From Salegentibacter sp. Hel_I_6 (GTDB taxonomy: Bacteria > Bacteroidota > Bacteroidia > Flavobacteriales > Flavobacteriaceae): a stretch of 64,000 nt of DNA. The notes under the pieces are model-generated. The model had not been told where the DNA came from, did not search any database, and worked only from the letters and a program-made list of their open reading frames with translations. The stretch is from contig NZ_JQNQ01000001.1 in assembly GCF_000745315.1 (NCBI RefSeq), positions 186,001 through 250,000 on the forward strand, written 5' to 3'. The translations under genes and the position numbers were made by a program. This document shows positions 16,387 to 24,495 of this stretch, piece by piece; position 1 is the stretch's first letter, and the number at the start of each line of letters is the position of its first letter.

Positions 16387-17733
16387 ATGAAAAAGTACGA
16401 TGTATTTGTAATAGGTTCTGGTATGTCAGGTATGACCGCTGCCAATAAATGTGCCTCCAAAGGCCTTAAGGTAGGCATTACCGATGAACTTCCCTATGGT
16501 GGAACCTGTGCCCTAAGAGGCTGTGATCCCAAAAAGGTGATTATAGGCGCAACGGAAGTACGTGATTTTGCAGAAAGGCTTAAAGGAAATGGAATAGATA
16601 CAGTGCCTAAAGTCAATTGGGAAGATATTATGGCATTTAAACAATCTTTTGTGGATGCCATGCCTCCTAAAATTGAAAAAGGATATAAGAATAAAGACAT
16701 AGACACCTATCATACTTCAGCTAAATTTTTATCTGATAACACCTTAGAGTTAGGTGATGAAGTTATTGAAGCCGATAAATTTGTGATCGCAACCGGAGCA
16801 AAACCCCGGGTACTGGATTTTGAGGGTGGAAATTTGGCTCTTTCAAGTACAGATTTCCTTAACCTGAAAAAACTACCTGAATCGCTTTTATTTATTGGAG
16901 GTGGCTACATTGCCTTTGAATTTGCTCATATCGCTGCACGGGCTGGTGCCGATGTTACCATATTGCATCGTGGTGATCACCCATTAGAAAACTTTGATCA
17001 TGACATTGTACAACATCTTGTGAATGCAACCCGAAACCTGGGAATTAAACTTGTTTTGGAAACTGAAGTCTCTAAAATTGAAAAGAAAGAAGATCATTAT
17101 GTAGTTACAGGAAAATCAAATGGAAAAGAGGCCACTTATAAGACTGACTCTGTCTTTAACTCGGCCGGTCGTCCTCCCGCCATATTTGATTTAGATTTGG
17201 AAAAAGCAGGGATATCTTTTTCAAAAAAAGGAATTGCGGTAAATGAATACCTTCAAAGTACCTCTAACGCCAATATTTATGCAGCGGGAGATTCGGCAGA
17301 TTCAAGAGGATTACCCCTTACCCCTGTTGCAGTAATGGAAGGGCATGTTGTGGCATCAAATATCATCAAAGGGAACAAGAAAAAAGTTAATTATCCACCA
17401 ATGCCTTCCGTAGTTTTTACTTTGCCTACCCTGGCATCAGTAGGATTAACCGAAGCAGAAGCCAAATCAAAACAGATAGAATATCAGGTCAATTATAACC
17501 ATGCGGAAAGCTGGTTCAATGCAAAAAGACTGAATGTTAAGGAATATGCCTACAAAACTATCATTGATAAAGAGAATCAGACTATTCTTGGCGCACATTT
17601 AATAGGACCTAACACGGAGGAAACCATCAATTTATTTGCCATGGCGATAAAGACCAAAATGAAAATCAATGAGTTAAGGACGATGATCTTTACGTATCCA
17701 ACTTTGTCATCAGATATCCCTCATATGCTTTAA
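16387..17733 (+). CDS. Glutathione-reductase-like flavin disulfide oxidoreductase
   Basis: 448 residues of the pyridine nucleotide-disulfide reductase family: FAD motif G-S-G-M-S-G-M-T-A-A, redox pair Cys41/Cys46 in G-G-T-C-A-L-R-G-C-D-P-K-K, NAD(P) motif G-G-G-Y-I-A-F-E, and the dimerisation domain (the C-terminal His-Glu pair is replaced by T-Y-P-T). It has no C-terminal Cys pair, so it is not a second MerA. Probably recycles a thiol used in mercury handling; substrate unknown. 106 bases after merB. Confidence 0.85.
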   Translation: MKKYDVFVIGSGMSGMTAANKCASKGLKVGITDELPYGGTCALRGCDPKKVIIGATEVRDFAERLKGNGIDTVPKVNWEDIMAFKQSFVDAMPPKIEKGYKNKDIDTYHTSAKFLSDNTLELGDEVIEADKFVIATGAKPRVLDFEGGNLALSSTDFLNLKKLPESLLFIGGGYIAFEFAHIAARAGADVTILHRGDHPLENFDHDIVQHLVNATRNLGIKLVLETEVSKIEKKEDHYVVTGKSNGKEATYKTDSVFNSAGRPPAIFDLDLEKAGISFSKKGIAVNEYLQSTSNANIYAAGDSADSRGLPLTPVAVMEGHVVASNIIKGNKKKVNYPPMPSVVFTLPTLASVGLTEAEAKSKQIEYQVNYNHAESWFNAKRLNVKEYAYKTIIDKENQTILGAHLIGPNTEETINLFAMAIKTKMKINELRTMIFTYPTLSSDIPHML

Positions 17734-17746
17734 AAATAAATAGATT

Positions 17747-17953
17747 ATGGAAATAGAACTAGTTTCTACCATTACATGTCCTGGTTGCGGACACACAAAA
17801 GAAGAGGAAATGCCCACAACAGCCTGTCAGTTTTTTTACCAATGTGATAATTGCAAGCATTTATTAAAACCAAAAGAAGGTGATTGCTGTGTTTATTGTT
17901 CTTATGGTAATGTTGCCTGTCCACCCATTCAGGAAGGAACAAATTGCTGCTAA
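17747..17953 (+). CDS. GDCC motif Cys-rich small protein
   Basis: 68 residues with ten Cys: C-P-G-C-G-H, C-D-N-C, G-D-C-C-V-Y-C-S-Y-G and terminal C-C. The G-D-C-C-x-x-C-S-Y-G block marks a small family often seen next to mercury and metal resistance genes. Two zinc-ribbon-like knuckles suggest it binds metal; the vicinal pairs would suit Hg(II). 13 bases after the flavoprotein gene, the end of the mer operon. Confidence 0.8.
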   Translation: MEIELVSTITCPGCGHTKEEEMPTTACQFFYQCDNCKHLLKPKEGDCCVYCSYGNVACPPIQEGTNCC

Positions 17954-17966
17954 AAATTTAAAATAC

Positions 17967-18001
17967 TTTTGGTGACCTCCCCCACTCCAGATGTATCTTG
18001 C
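17967..18001 (+). promoter_or_regulatory. Shared CsoR-type operator/promoter, copy 1 (csoR)
   Basis: TTG 17969-17971, motif GGTGACCTCCCCCACT (17971-17986), 7 bases, then TATCTTGC at 17994-18001. TTG to -7 box is 22 bases. The transcript would start about 10 bases before the regulator gene. Confidence 0.7.
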
Positions 18002-18015
18002 TGAAAATTAAAAGT

Positions 18016-18390
18016 ATGATTCCTAGAGATCTAAGTAAAGATATAAAAACTCGCTTGCAGAGCATCAGCGGCCAGCTTAACGGACTTATAAAAATGCTGG
18101 ATGAAAATAAAGATCCAGAAAAGATTCTGATCCAGTTCAAAGCGGCGCAAAAAGGACTTGATAAGGCGCATTTTCTTCTTTTAGATGAAGTGTACCGCAA
18201 AGCGCTGGCGATCACAATTTCAGAAACTGTGGAAGCTTGTCCCGGCAACTGCGGTAATGAAGAGCGAATTGAATTTATTCGTAAACAATTTCCTGACCTT
18301 GAGCTTAACAGCCTTACCGATAAAATGAAGGAGATTGATGAACTTAAACGAAGGCTGGAATCTTACATTTCCGAAAATAGATCAGGGTAA
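18016..18390 (+). CDS. CsoR/FrmR-family regulator lacking the usual metal ligands
   Basis: 124 residues with the DUF156 pattern (R-L-Q-S-I-S-G-Q-L-N-G-L-I-K-M-L, F-K-A-A-Q-K-G-L-D-K-A), an all-helical tetrameric repressor family. The canonical Cys-His-Cys Cu(I) triad of CsoR is missing: the first Cys position reads D-P-E, and the helix-2 His and Cys are replaced. Instead Cys75 and Cys79 form C-P-G-N-C-G. A C-terminal helical extension runs to residue 124. It sits behind the first of four matching promoters, so autoregulation is likely. Confidence 0.82.
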   Translation: MIPRDLSKDIKTRLQSISGQLNGLIKMLDENKDPEKILIQFKAAQKGLDKAHFLLLDEVYRKALAITISETVEACPGNCGNEERIEFIRKQFPDLELNSLTDKMKEIDELKRRLESYISENRSG

Positions 18391-18427
18391 AACATTCAAA
18401 AATTTTCCATTTAATTTTAATACTAAT

Positions 18428-18458
18428 AAAAATCTGTCGTAAAAAAGCAGGTTTTTTT
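18428..18458 (+). terminator. Terminator after the CsoR-family gene
   Basis: Stem A5-TCTG (18428-18436) with CAGG-T (18448 onward, one G-U pair), then seven T residues ending at 18458. About 40 bases past the stop and just before the next promoter. Confidence 0.6.
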
Positions 18459-18460
18459 AT

Positions 18461-18493
18461 TTGGAGACCACCCCGATTCCGCTCTTATCTTTG
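18461..18493 (+). promoter_or_regulatory. Shared CsoR-type operator/promoter, copy 2 (thioredoxin-like gene)
   Basis: TTG 18461-18463, motif GGAGACCACCCCGATT (18463-18478), 7 bases, TATCTTTG at 18486-18493 (consensus -7). TTG to -7 spacing is again 22 bases. Confidence 0.75.
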
Positions 18494-18548
18494 GATTGTT
18501 CTTTAATAAGAAGGATAAAACTGATTGTTAATTTAAATTCAAAAAAAA

Positions 18549-18821
18549 ATGAAAAGACAAATAGAAATATTTACGGCAAATTGTCCGGTTTGTGATCCGG
18601 TTGTAAAAATGGTGAAAGAGTTGTCCTGCGATAGTTGCGAGATTACCACCTATAACCTGGTAGAACAATGTGAGGATAAGACCTGTATAGACAAAGTGCA
18701 GGAGTACGGTGTAAAGAGAATTCCCGCGGTGGCGGTTGATGGAAAATTGCTTGAGTGCTGTACAAACAATGGTATAAGCAAAGAAAAACTTATCGAAGCA
18801 GGAATAGGAAAAGCCAGTTAA
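18549..18821 (+). CDS. Thioredoxin-like / glutaredoxin-like protein
   Basis: 90 residues. The N-terminal I-E-I-F-T-A-N-C-P-V-C-D-P-V-V is a CPVC redox site after the first strand of a thioredoxin fold, and R-I-P-A-V-A-V-D-G-K has the cis-Pro. Extra Cys pairs (C-D-S-C, C-E-D-K-T-C, C-C) are unusual and suggest metal binding or transfer of thiol-bound metal. Sits alone between its own promoter and a strong terminator. Confidence 0.85.
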   Translation: MKRQIEIFTANCPVCDPVVKMVKELSCDSCEITTYNLVEQCEDKTCIDKVQEYGVKRIPAVAVDGKLLECCTNNGISKEKLIEAGIGKAS

Positions 18822-18861
18822 CAAAACCATCGTACTGAAATTAAAACCTGAAACTTTTTAT

Positions 18862-18890
18862 GGCAGCCATTTTTGGCTGCCTTTTTTTTT
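18862..18890 (+). terminator. Rho-independent terminator
   Basis: GGCAGCC (18862-18868) pairs perfectly with GGCTGCC (18875-18881), followed by nine T residues. Ends the thioredoxin-like transcript. Confidence 0.9.
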
Positions 18891-18925
18891 AATCAAATTA
18901 AAATGTTAAATCTTTATTAATCGGC

Positions 18926-18958
18926 TTGCCTATCCCCCGGGCTATGAGTCGATATTTG
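18926..18958 (+). promoter_or_regulatory. Shared CsoR-type operator/promoter, copy 3 (Cys-rich protein)
   Basis: TTG 18926-18928, core TATCCCCCGGGCT (18931-18943), 7 bases, GATATTTG at 18951-18958. The spacing is identical to the other copies, though the leading GG is absent and the -7 box has G in place of T at its first base. Confidence 0.6.
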
Positions 18959-19032
18959 AAAAGAGGTTCGGCTCTTAATCTTTTATTTCTGATTTCCGAG
19001 CAAATCTGGAAGTAACTAAAACCATTTAAATT

Positions 19033-19323
19033 ATGAAACCATTAAGTTCAGAAATGCAAAAATGTATCGATGATTGCAACGCCTGCATTACTGCGGCGAG
19101 AATTTGCCTTGACCAACATTTGGGGGAACCCGACATGAAACAATGCCACAAATTTTGTCTGGATTGTATTGCTTTATGCAGTGCGTGCGTCCAGCTATTA
19201 GCCAGCCAGTCTGATTACTCAAAACGTGTTTGCGGAATTTGTGCCGACTTATGTAAAGCCTGTGCTGATGAATGTGCAAAGTTTGACAGTGAAGTTTGCC
19301 AGCAATGCGCAGAAAAATGTTGA
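19033..19323 (+). CDS. Four-helix Cys-rich copper-storage-like protein, in-frame TGA near end
   Basis: 96 residues with 15 Cys in the spacing of Csp-type four-helix bundle proteins (C-x3-C repeats: C-I-D-D-C-N-A-C, C-L-D-C, C-S-A-C, C-G-I-C, C-K-A-C). These store Cu(I) inside the bundle. The frame ends at TGA (19321-19323), but 11 more family-like codons follow in frame (T-C-A-E-S-C-K-E-M-A-A) before TAA at 19357. Relatives usually have Arg or Lys at that place, so a CGA-to-TGA change is likely. The shortened product may still fold. Confidence 0.82.
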   Translation: MKPLSSEMQKCIDDCNACITAARICLDQHLGEPDMKQCHKFCLDCIALCSACVQLLASQSDYSKRVCGICADLCKACADECAKFDSEVCQQCAEKC

Positions 19324-19380
19324 ACCTGTGCCGAAAGCTGTAAAGAAATGGCAGCTTAAAAAAAATGTGAAATTTTTTTT

Positions 19381-19412
19381 AAAAGGAGCGGCTAAAAAGT
19401 TGCTCCTTTTTT
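19381..19412 (+). terminator. Rho-independent terminator
   Basis: AAAAGGAGC (19381-19389) pairs with GCTCCTTTT (19402-19410) and runs into T residues. Ends the copper-storage-like transcript. Confidence 0.8.
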
Positions 19413-19492
19413 ATAAATGGGATTATAAAGTAGGGAAAAATACTATCCAATCTCTCATCCACAACCACCTATAAAAAAAAGCCTCTAGAAGT

Positions 19493-19525
19493 TTGGATAC
19501 CACCCGGGCTTCCGGTGTACATTTA
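19493..19525 (+). promoter_or_regulatory. Shared CsoR-type operator/promoter, copy 4 (MerT-like operon)
   Basis: TTG 19493-19495, motif GGATACCACCCGGGCT (19495-19510), 7 bases, TACATTTA at 19518-19525. 22 bases from TTG to the -7 box, as in the other three copies. Confidence 0.7.
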
Positions 19526-19548
19526 ATCCCTTGTTTAAAAAAATAAAG

Positions 19549-19947
19549 ATGTTTGCCAAAATAAAAGAAGATTTTGTAAGTATAGGATCGCTATTCACCT
19601 CCGTTTCCACACTCTTATGTTGCGCGTTACCATCATTATTGGTAGCTCTGGGAATGGGAGCTGTGGTGGCCGGCCTGGCTTCAGATATTCCCTGGTTGTT
19701 TAGCCTGAGCCGCTATAAAAGCTGGACTTTTTTGATTGCCGGGGTAATGATTGGCTTTAACTTTTGGCTTTTCTACGGAAGAAAACGGCAGCAGAGTTGT
19801 GAAATAGACGAAGACGGAAATGAAACGGCCTGTGATACAGCAGCTAAATGGAGCAAAGGGATCTTGTGGTTTTCCTTTGTGTTATATCTCTTTGGACTTT
19901 TTGCAGCCTATTTACTTTTTCCCATTCAAAAATTTTTAGAATTATAA
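19549..19947 (+). CDS. MerT/MerC-like small membrane transport protein
   Basis: 132 residues with three or four helices. The first holds a vicinal Cys pair (T-L-L-C-C-A-L-P-S-L), as in MerT and MerC; another Cys pair lies in the loop after helix 3 (Q-S-C-E-I and T-A-C-D). The frame is open from TTG 19531, but ATG 19549 (after AATAAAG) fits better. First gene of an operon with an outer-membrane protein and an exported HMA protein, so the set probably moves a soft metal such as Cu(I) or Hg(II). Confidence 0.75.
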   Translation: MFAKIKEDFVSIGSLFTSVSTLLCCALPSLLVALGMGAVVAGLASDIPWLFSLSRYKSWTFLIAGVMIGFNFWLFYGRKRQQSCEIDEDGNETACDTAAKWSKGILWFSFVLYLFGLFAAYLLFPIQKFLEL

Positions 19948-19957
19948 TATAATTAAA

Positions 19958-20797
19958 ATGAAGACATATTTTTTGATCCTGGGTATAGGATTATTGACGT
20001 TGTATCAAGTAGAAGCCCAAGGACATGGCCCTATTTATGGTTTGCAGACGCCCACTCTGGCGAAAGGCGGTATAAACATGAGCGCTGCCGGAATGAGTAT
20101 AGCGACCGAAGACGATGCCTCTTATATGCTTCGGTATACATTTTTCTATGGCATTACGGAAGATTTACAGGTTACCCTTACCACTCCTACTGTGATTGAG
20201 CGTCTGGAAAATGCTCCACGAACCCGTGGAAATAGTATGATGCCTTCCAATGGAGATATCGAGGCTGCTTTGTGGTATCGTTTTTTTTCAAATGCTTTTG
20301 GGGTAGGAAAGAGGTTTGAATCCACAGCAATTTTAGGTGTATCTGCCCCTACTGAGGATGTTCGCGGACAGGTGAATGTAGGGAACTCTATCCATGGGGC
20401 CATTTCTACGGGATATGCCTCACGTACCTGGTACGCCTGGTTAGGTGGCGGTTACCAATATTATTTTGAAAAGGACAACCAGCAATTAGGCGATTTACCC
20501 TATGCAAGCATGGTGATAGGTTATCGTCCCGATGTTTTTATGGGGGATTATCCTAAACCCGATTGGCGGGTTTTTATTGAATCATTAGTCGAGTTTCCAG
20601 GAGACAATAAATATACCGGTCAACAAAATTTTACAGACGAACGTAGCAAAAAAGTATTAGTGGGACCTTCATTCTTAGGACTTTACGGGGCTTGGGGTAT
20701 TTCTTTCGGAGCGCTGTTTCCAGTGGTACAGGATTTAACCCCAAAGGCAATCAAAGAAAACTATCGGGTATCCATTAATTTAAGTTATTGGTTATAG
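19958..20797 (+). CDS. Outer-membrane beta-barrel transporter-like protein
   Basis: 279 residues: signal peptide (1-20, ending V-E-A-Q), then alternating strands rich in aromatic residues and ending L-S-Y-W-L, a C-terminal aromatic beta-strand as in outer-membrane barrels. G-H-G-P and a Met-rich stretch (G-I-N-M-S-A-A-G-M-S) follow the signal. Ten bases after the MerT-like gene. Probably metal passage or sensing at the outer membrane; function unproven. Confidence 0.7.
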   Translation: MKTYFLILGIGLLTLYQVEAQGHGPIYGLQTPTLAKGGINMSAAGMSIATEDDASYMLRYTFFYGITEDLQVTLTTPTVIERLENAPRTRGNSMMPSNGDIEAALWYRFFSNAFGVGKRFESTAILGVSAPTEDVRGQVNVGNSIHGAISTGYASRTWYAWLGGGYQYYFEKDNQQLGDLPYASMVIGYRPDVFMGDYPKPDWRVFIESLVEFPGDNKYTGQQNFTDERSKKVLVGPSFLGLYGAWGISFGALFPVVQDLTPKAIKENYRVSINLSYWL

Positions 20798-20824
20798 TAT
20801 AAATAAATTTAATAAAATAAACAG

Positions 20825-21310
20825 ATGAAAAAAATAGTATTATTAATTATAGTTGTGGTATTTGGAAGTTTTAGTTCCAATGCCCAGATTCAGAAAATAG
20901 ATCAGGAAGTGTTTGGAATGGACTGTGCCCCCTGTGCTTATGGACTGGAGCGAGGTCTTGAAAAATTGGATGGCCTGGAAAAAGTGCAGGTTAGCCTGAA
21001 TGACGGTAAAGCTTATCTTGATTTGGCAAATAACAATAACTTGAGCCTTAGGCAAATTCAGGAGGAAGTAAAAAAGAATGGTTTTTCAGCTAAGAATGCC
21101 GAAATAGTTATAAAGGGCAACTTCGTTGAGCAGGATGGCACTTATGCAATACAAACCGGGAAAGAAACTTTTAAGATAGCTGAAGCAACTTCTACCAACT
21201 TACGTTCCAGGTTAAAACCCGGAATTGTAAAAGTAAAAGGGATAGTTCAGGATGAAGAAGACGGTAATTTAACTAATAAGTGGAAATTAAATATCACCCA
21301 GGTTTATTAG
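20825..21310 (+). CDS. Exported HMA-domain protein
   Basis: 161 residues: signal peptide (1-20, ending S-N-A-Q), an HMA domain with the metal motif G-M-D-C-A-P-C-A-Y-G, and a C-terminal beta-rich domain of about 70 residues without a family I can name. Likely periplasmic metal chaperone of the MerT-like operon. 27 bases after the barrel gene and followed by a terminator. Confidence 0.8.
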   Translation: MKKIVLLIIVVVFGSFSSNAQIQKIDQEVFGMDCAPCAYGLERGLEKLDGLEKVQVSLNDGKAYLDLANNNNLSLRQIQEEVKKNGFSAKNAEIVIKGNFVEQDGTYAIQTGKETFKIAEATSTNLRSRLKPGIVKVKGIVQDEEDGNLTNKWKLNITQVY

Positions 21311-21344
21311 CCGGAAAAAGGGAGTTTTAAAGAACATTAATTAA

Positions 21345-21379
21345 TGGCGGACTCTACATCGAGCCCGCCAATTTTTTTT
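21345..21379 (+). terminator. Terminator of the MerT-like operon
   Basis: TGGCGG (21345-21350) pairs with CCGCCA (21365-21370), with an extra CTC/GAG pairing inside, then AT and eight T residues. Confidence 0.8.
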
Positions 21380-21396
21380 AAAATTTTAGAAATGAA

Positions 21397-24300
21397 TTAA
21401 TCTTCCCTCGTAACTAATTCATACACACAAGGTATCACAACCAGGTTTAGTACCGTTGCTGAGAGCAATCCTCCAAGTATCACCACCGCCATTGGGCTTT
21501 GAATCTCACTTCCCGGTTCGCCTCCTTTTAAAGCTAGCGGAATAAGTGCCAGTCCTGTGGTAAACGCGGTCATCAGAATTGGATTTAACCTGTCGAGCGC
21601 ACCAGATTTAATGAGCTCATAACCCCTAAGGCCTTCCTTCCGCAGATCTTCATATCTCGAAACCAGCAGAATTCCGTTTCGTGTCGCGATCCCAAATAAA
21701 CTGATAAAACCTATCGTGGAAGCTATACTTACAATTCCTGAAGTAAAGTATACGATTAAGATTCCACCAATCAAAGCCAGGGGTAAATTGATAAGCACAA
21801 CAAAAGCGAGTTTCACATTGTTGAATTCAAAATACAACAGGAGGAAAATCACGAAGATTGCAATAATGGCAGTGATCAACAGCATTTGTGAAGCTCTGGA
21901 TTCACTTTCAAATTGTCCGCCATATTGTACCCTGTAACCTTCGGGAATAGTCACTGAAGAATTCACGGTTACCTGGATCTCTTCCACCGCACTTCTTAAA
22001 TCCCGACCCTGCACATTGGCAGCAACAACAATTTTCCTTTGCACATCTTCCCGGCTAATGGTATTGGGACTGCTTACCGAGGAAACGTTCGCGAGCTGTT
22101 CCAATGGAACCTGTGAACCATTTGGCAATCCTATCAAGGCAGTTCTGATTTTTTCAATGCTGTTTCTAACATCCTCCTTATAACGCACCACCAGGTCAAA
22201 ATACTTCTGACCTTCATAAATCTCACCAACTTCGTGACCGGCAAAAGCGATATCCACCTGCTCCATTAACTGTCCTACGGTCATTCCATAAGCTGAAAGG
22301 ATCTGGCGTTTTGGAGTGATCTTGATTTGTGGTACTTCAATCTGCTGATCAACAGCTACATCCGCAAGCCCATCGATAGGAGTAATATTCTCCTCCACGT
22401 TTTTACCAATTTCATATAGCTGCTGAAGATCGGGTCCAAAGATCTTAATTGCAATATTGGCCCTGGTTCCCGAAAGCATATGATCGATACGGTGGGCAAT
22501 TGGCTGTCCCAGCGTAATATTAACTCCCGGAACAATACTTAGTTTTTCCCGTACGTCCTCAAAGAATTCCTCTTTCGATTTATCTTCCAGGGTGAATGGT
22601 ACATCGATCTCGGCGGCATTTACTCCCTGGGCATGCTCATCCAGTTCAGCTCTACCGGTCCTTCTGGTAACCACATCCACTTCGGGCATTTCAAGCAATA
22701 ATTGCTCTACCTGATTTCCAGTCTTATTACTTTCTTCTAGCGACATGGATGGAGGCCCTACCACACTTATCACGAGTGATCCCTCGTTGAATTCAGGAAG
22801 GAAACTTCTTCCTAATTGCGTAAATAAAGCAATACTCAGTAAAAAAGCAACCACTGTTACCGCGATCACGGTCTTAGGGATCTTTAAGGCTCGATTTAGA
22901 ATATCGGCGTAAGCCTTCTGTAACCATCTTTCCACTTTTGTTCCTTCGGACTGCTTTTTCAGCATTTTCTCCTTTTTCAGAAGATAGCTACACAGCACCG
23001 GAGTAACGGTTACCGCTACAATCAGCGATGTCAATACTGAAGTGATAAAAGCAATTCCCAGAGGTTTGAGCAATCGGCCTTCCATTCCGCCTAGGAAAAA
23101 CAGCGGCACAAAAGAGACAATAATGATAAGGGTTGCTATGATAATGGAACTTCTAATTTCCACCGACGCATCCCTTACCACGGTGATCACCGACTGCCTT
23201 TCAGCTTTCGGTTTTTGAATATTTTCACGCAAGCGTTTATAAACATTCTCAACATCAATAATAGCATCATCTACCAGTGCTCCAATTGCAATTGCCATCC
23301 CTCCCAAACTCATGGTATTGATGGTATAGCCCAGCATTTTTAATACGATAATCGATACCAGTAACGAAATTGGGATCGCCAGTAGCGAAATTAGGGTAGT
23401 ACGCCAATTCATCAGGAATATGAATAACACGATGACCACGAAAAAGGCACCTTCCAGCAGAGTCATATTCAGATTGCTGATGGAAGCATCAATAAAGTCT
23501 GCCTGTCGGAAGATCTGACTTTTGATCTCCACGCTTTCCGGCAAACTGGTTTCCAGTTCAGCAATGGCCTCATCCAGTCTTTCGGTGAGTTCCAGCGTAT
23601 TGACATCGGGCTGCTTGGAAATTGTCAAAATAACCGCAGGTTCCGCATTCAGGGAGCCATCACCGATCTTATCGGCAGCGCCTATCTGTACTTCCGCAAT
23701 ATCCTTTATTTTAATACTTTGGCCGTTCACCTGTTTTACCACAGCTTCTTCCAGATCATCTATCGCATAAGCTCTACCACTTCCTTTGATTATATACTGA
23801 TTTCCGTATTGATTCAGAAAACCACCGGGAGCATTCGTATTCGCCTCTTTAACCTTCTCGGTTAATTCTTCGAGACTTACATCGTAATATTTCATTTTTC
23901 CGGGATCGGCGAAAACCTGGTATTGTTTATAATCTCCTCCAATCACTACCACGTTTGCAATCCCTCCGATGGCCTTTATCCGTGGACGGATCTGCCAGTC
24001 AGAAAGGGTTCTTAATTCCATTGGGCTTAGACTATCCGAGGTTACCCCCAACAGCATTACTTCCCCCATAATCGAGGAGATGGGTGCCATGGTAGGCGCT
24101 CCTATTCCTGTTGGTAAGTTTTCACGAACCATTGGAATACGTTCACTTACAATCTGTCTTGCCTTGTAAATATCGGTGCCCCAGTCAAATTCAACCCAAA
24201 CGATGGAGATCCCAGCCGCTGAGGAAGAACGAATCCTTCTTACATTTGGCGAGCCGTTCATCGCTGTTTCGAGCTGATAGGTCACTAGTTTCTCTACCTC

Positions 24301-24477
24301 TTCACTTTCCATTCCGTGTGCTTCCGTTAGTATGGTTACGGTAGGCGCGGTAAGGTCTGGGAATACATCCACGTTCATATTACGTGCGAGGTAAAACCCG
24401 GTGACGCTCAGTACCACAGCCGACAGAAGAACCAGAAGCCGGTTTTGAAGCGAAATCGATAATATTTTATTTAACAT
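21397..24477 (-). CDS. RND heavy-metal efflux pump, CusA/CzcA-like
   Basis: 1026 residues with the usual twelve helices and two periplasmic loops. Helix 4, around residue 400, reads G-A-L-V-D-D-A-I-I-D-V-E-N, with two adjacent Asp in the proton relay, unlike the D-F-G-x-x-V-D-G-A-V pattern of classic CzcA and of the second pump in this window. Final gene of an RGPP leader-TolC-His-rich lipoprotein-adaptor-pump operon. Substrate cannot be read from sequence; Cu/Ag or Co/Zn/Cd are the options. Confidence 0.92.
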   Translation of the reverse strand: MLNKILSISLQNRLLVLLSAVVLSVTGFYLARNMNVDVFPDLTAPTVTILTEAHGMESEEVEKLVTYQLETAMNGSPNVRRIRSSSAAGISIVWVEFDWGTDIYKARQIVSERIPMVRENLPTGIGAPTMAPISSIMGEVMLLGVTSDSLSPMELRTLSDWQIRPRIKAIGGIANVVVIGGDYKQYQVFADPGKMKYYDVSLEELTEKVKEANTNAPGGFLNQYGNQYIIKGSGRAYAIDDLEEAVVKQVNGQSIKIKDIAEVQIGAADKIGDGSLNAEPAVILTISKQPDVNTLELTERLDEAIAELETSLPESVEIKSQIFRQADFIDASISNLNMTLLEGAFFVVIVLFIFLMNWRTTLISLLAIPISLLVSIIVLKMLGYTINTMSLGGMAIAIGALVDDAIIDVENVYKRLRENIQKPKAERQSVITVVRDASVEIRSSIIIATLIIIVSFVPLFFLGGMEGRLLKPLGIAFITSVLTSLIVAVTVTPVLCSYLLKKEKMLKKQSEGTKVERWLQKAYADILNRALKIPKTVIAVTVVAFLLSIALFTQLGRSFLPEFNEGSLVISVVGPPSMSLEESNKTGNQVEQLLLEMPEVDVVTRRTGRAELDEHAQGVNAAEIDVPFTLEDKSKEEFFEDVREKLSIVPGVNITLGQPIAHRIDHMLSGTRANIAIKIFGPDLQQLYEIGKNVEENITPIDGLADVAVDQQIEVPQIKITPKRQILSAYGMTVGQLMEQVDIAFAGHEVGEIYEGQKYFDLVVRYKEDVRNSIEKIRTALIGLPNGSQVPLEQLANVSSVSSPNTISREDVQRKIVVAANVQGRDLRSAVEEIQVTVNSSVTIPEGYRVQYGGQFESESRASQMLLITAIIAIFVIFLLLYFEFNNVKLAFVVLINLPLALIGGILIVYFTSGIVSIASTIGFISLFGIATRNGILLVSRYEDLRKEGLRGYELIKSGALDRLNPILMTAFTTGLALIPLALKGGEPGSEIQSPMAVVILGGLLSATVLNLVVIPCVYELVTRED

Positions 24478-24495
24478 CTAATTTCTATTTCTTTA

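Noticed and set aside
19321..19323. TGA as selenocysteine codon
   Set aside because: No obvious insertion hairpin, no selenoprotein family match, and relatives have a basic residue there. A point mutation is simpler.
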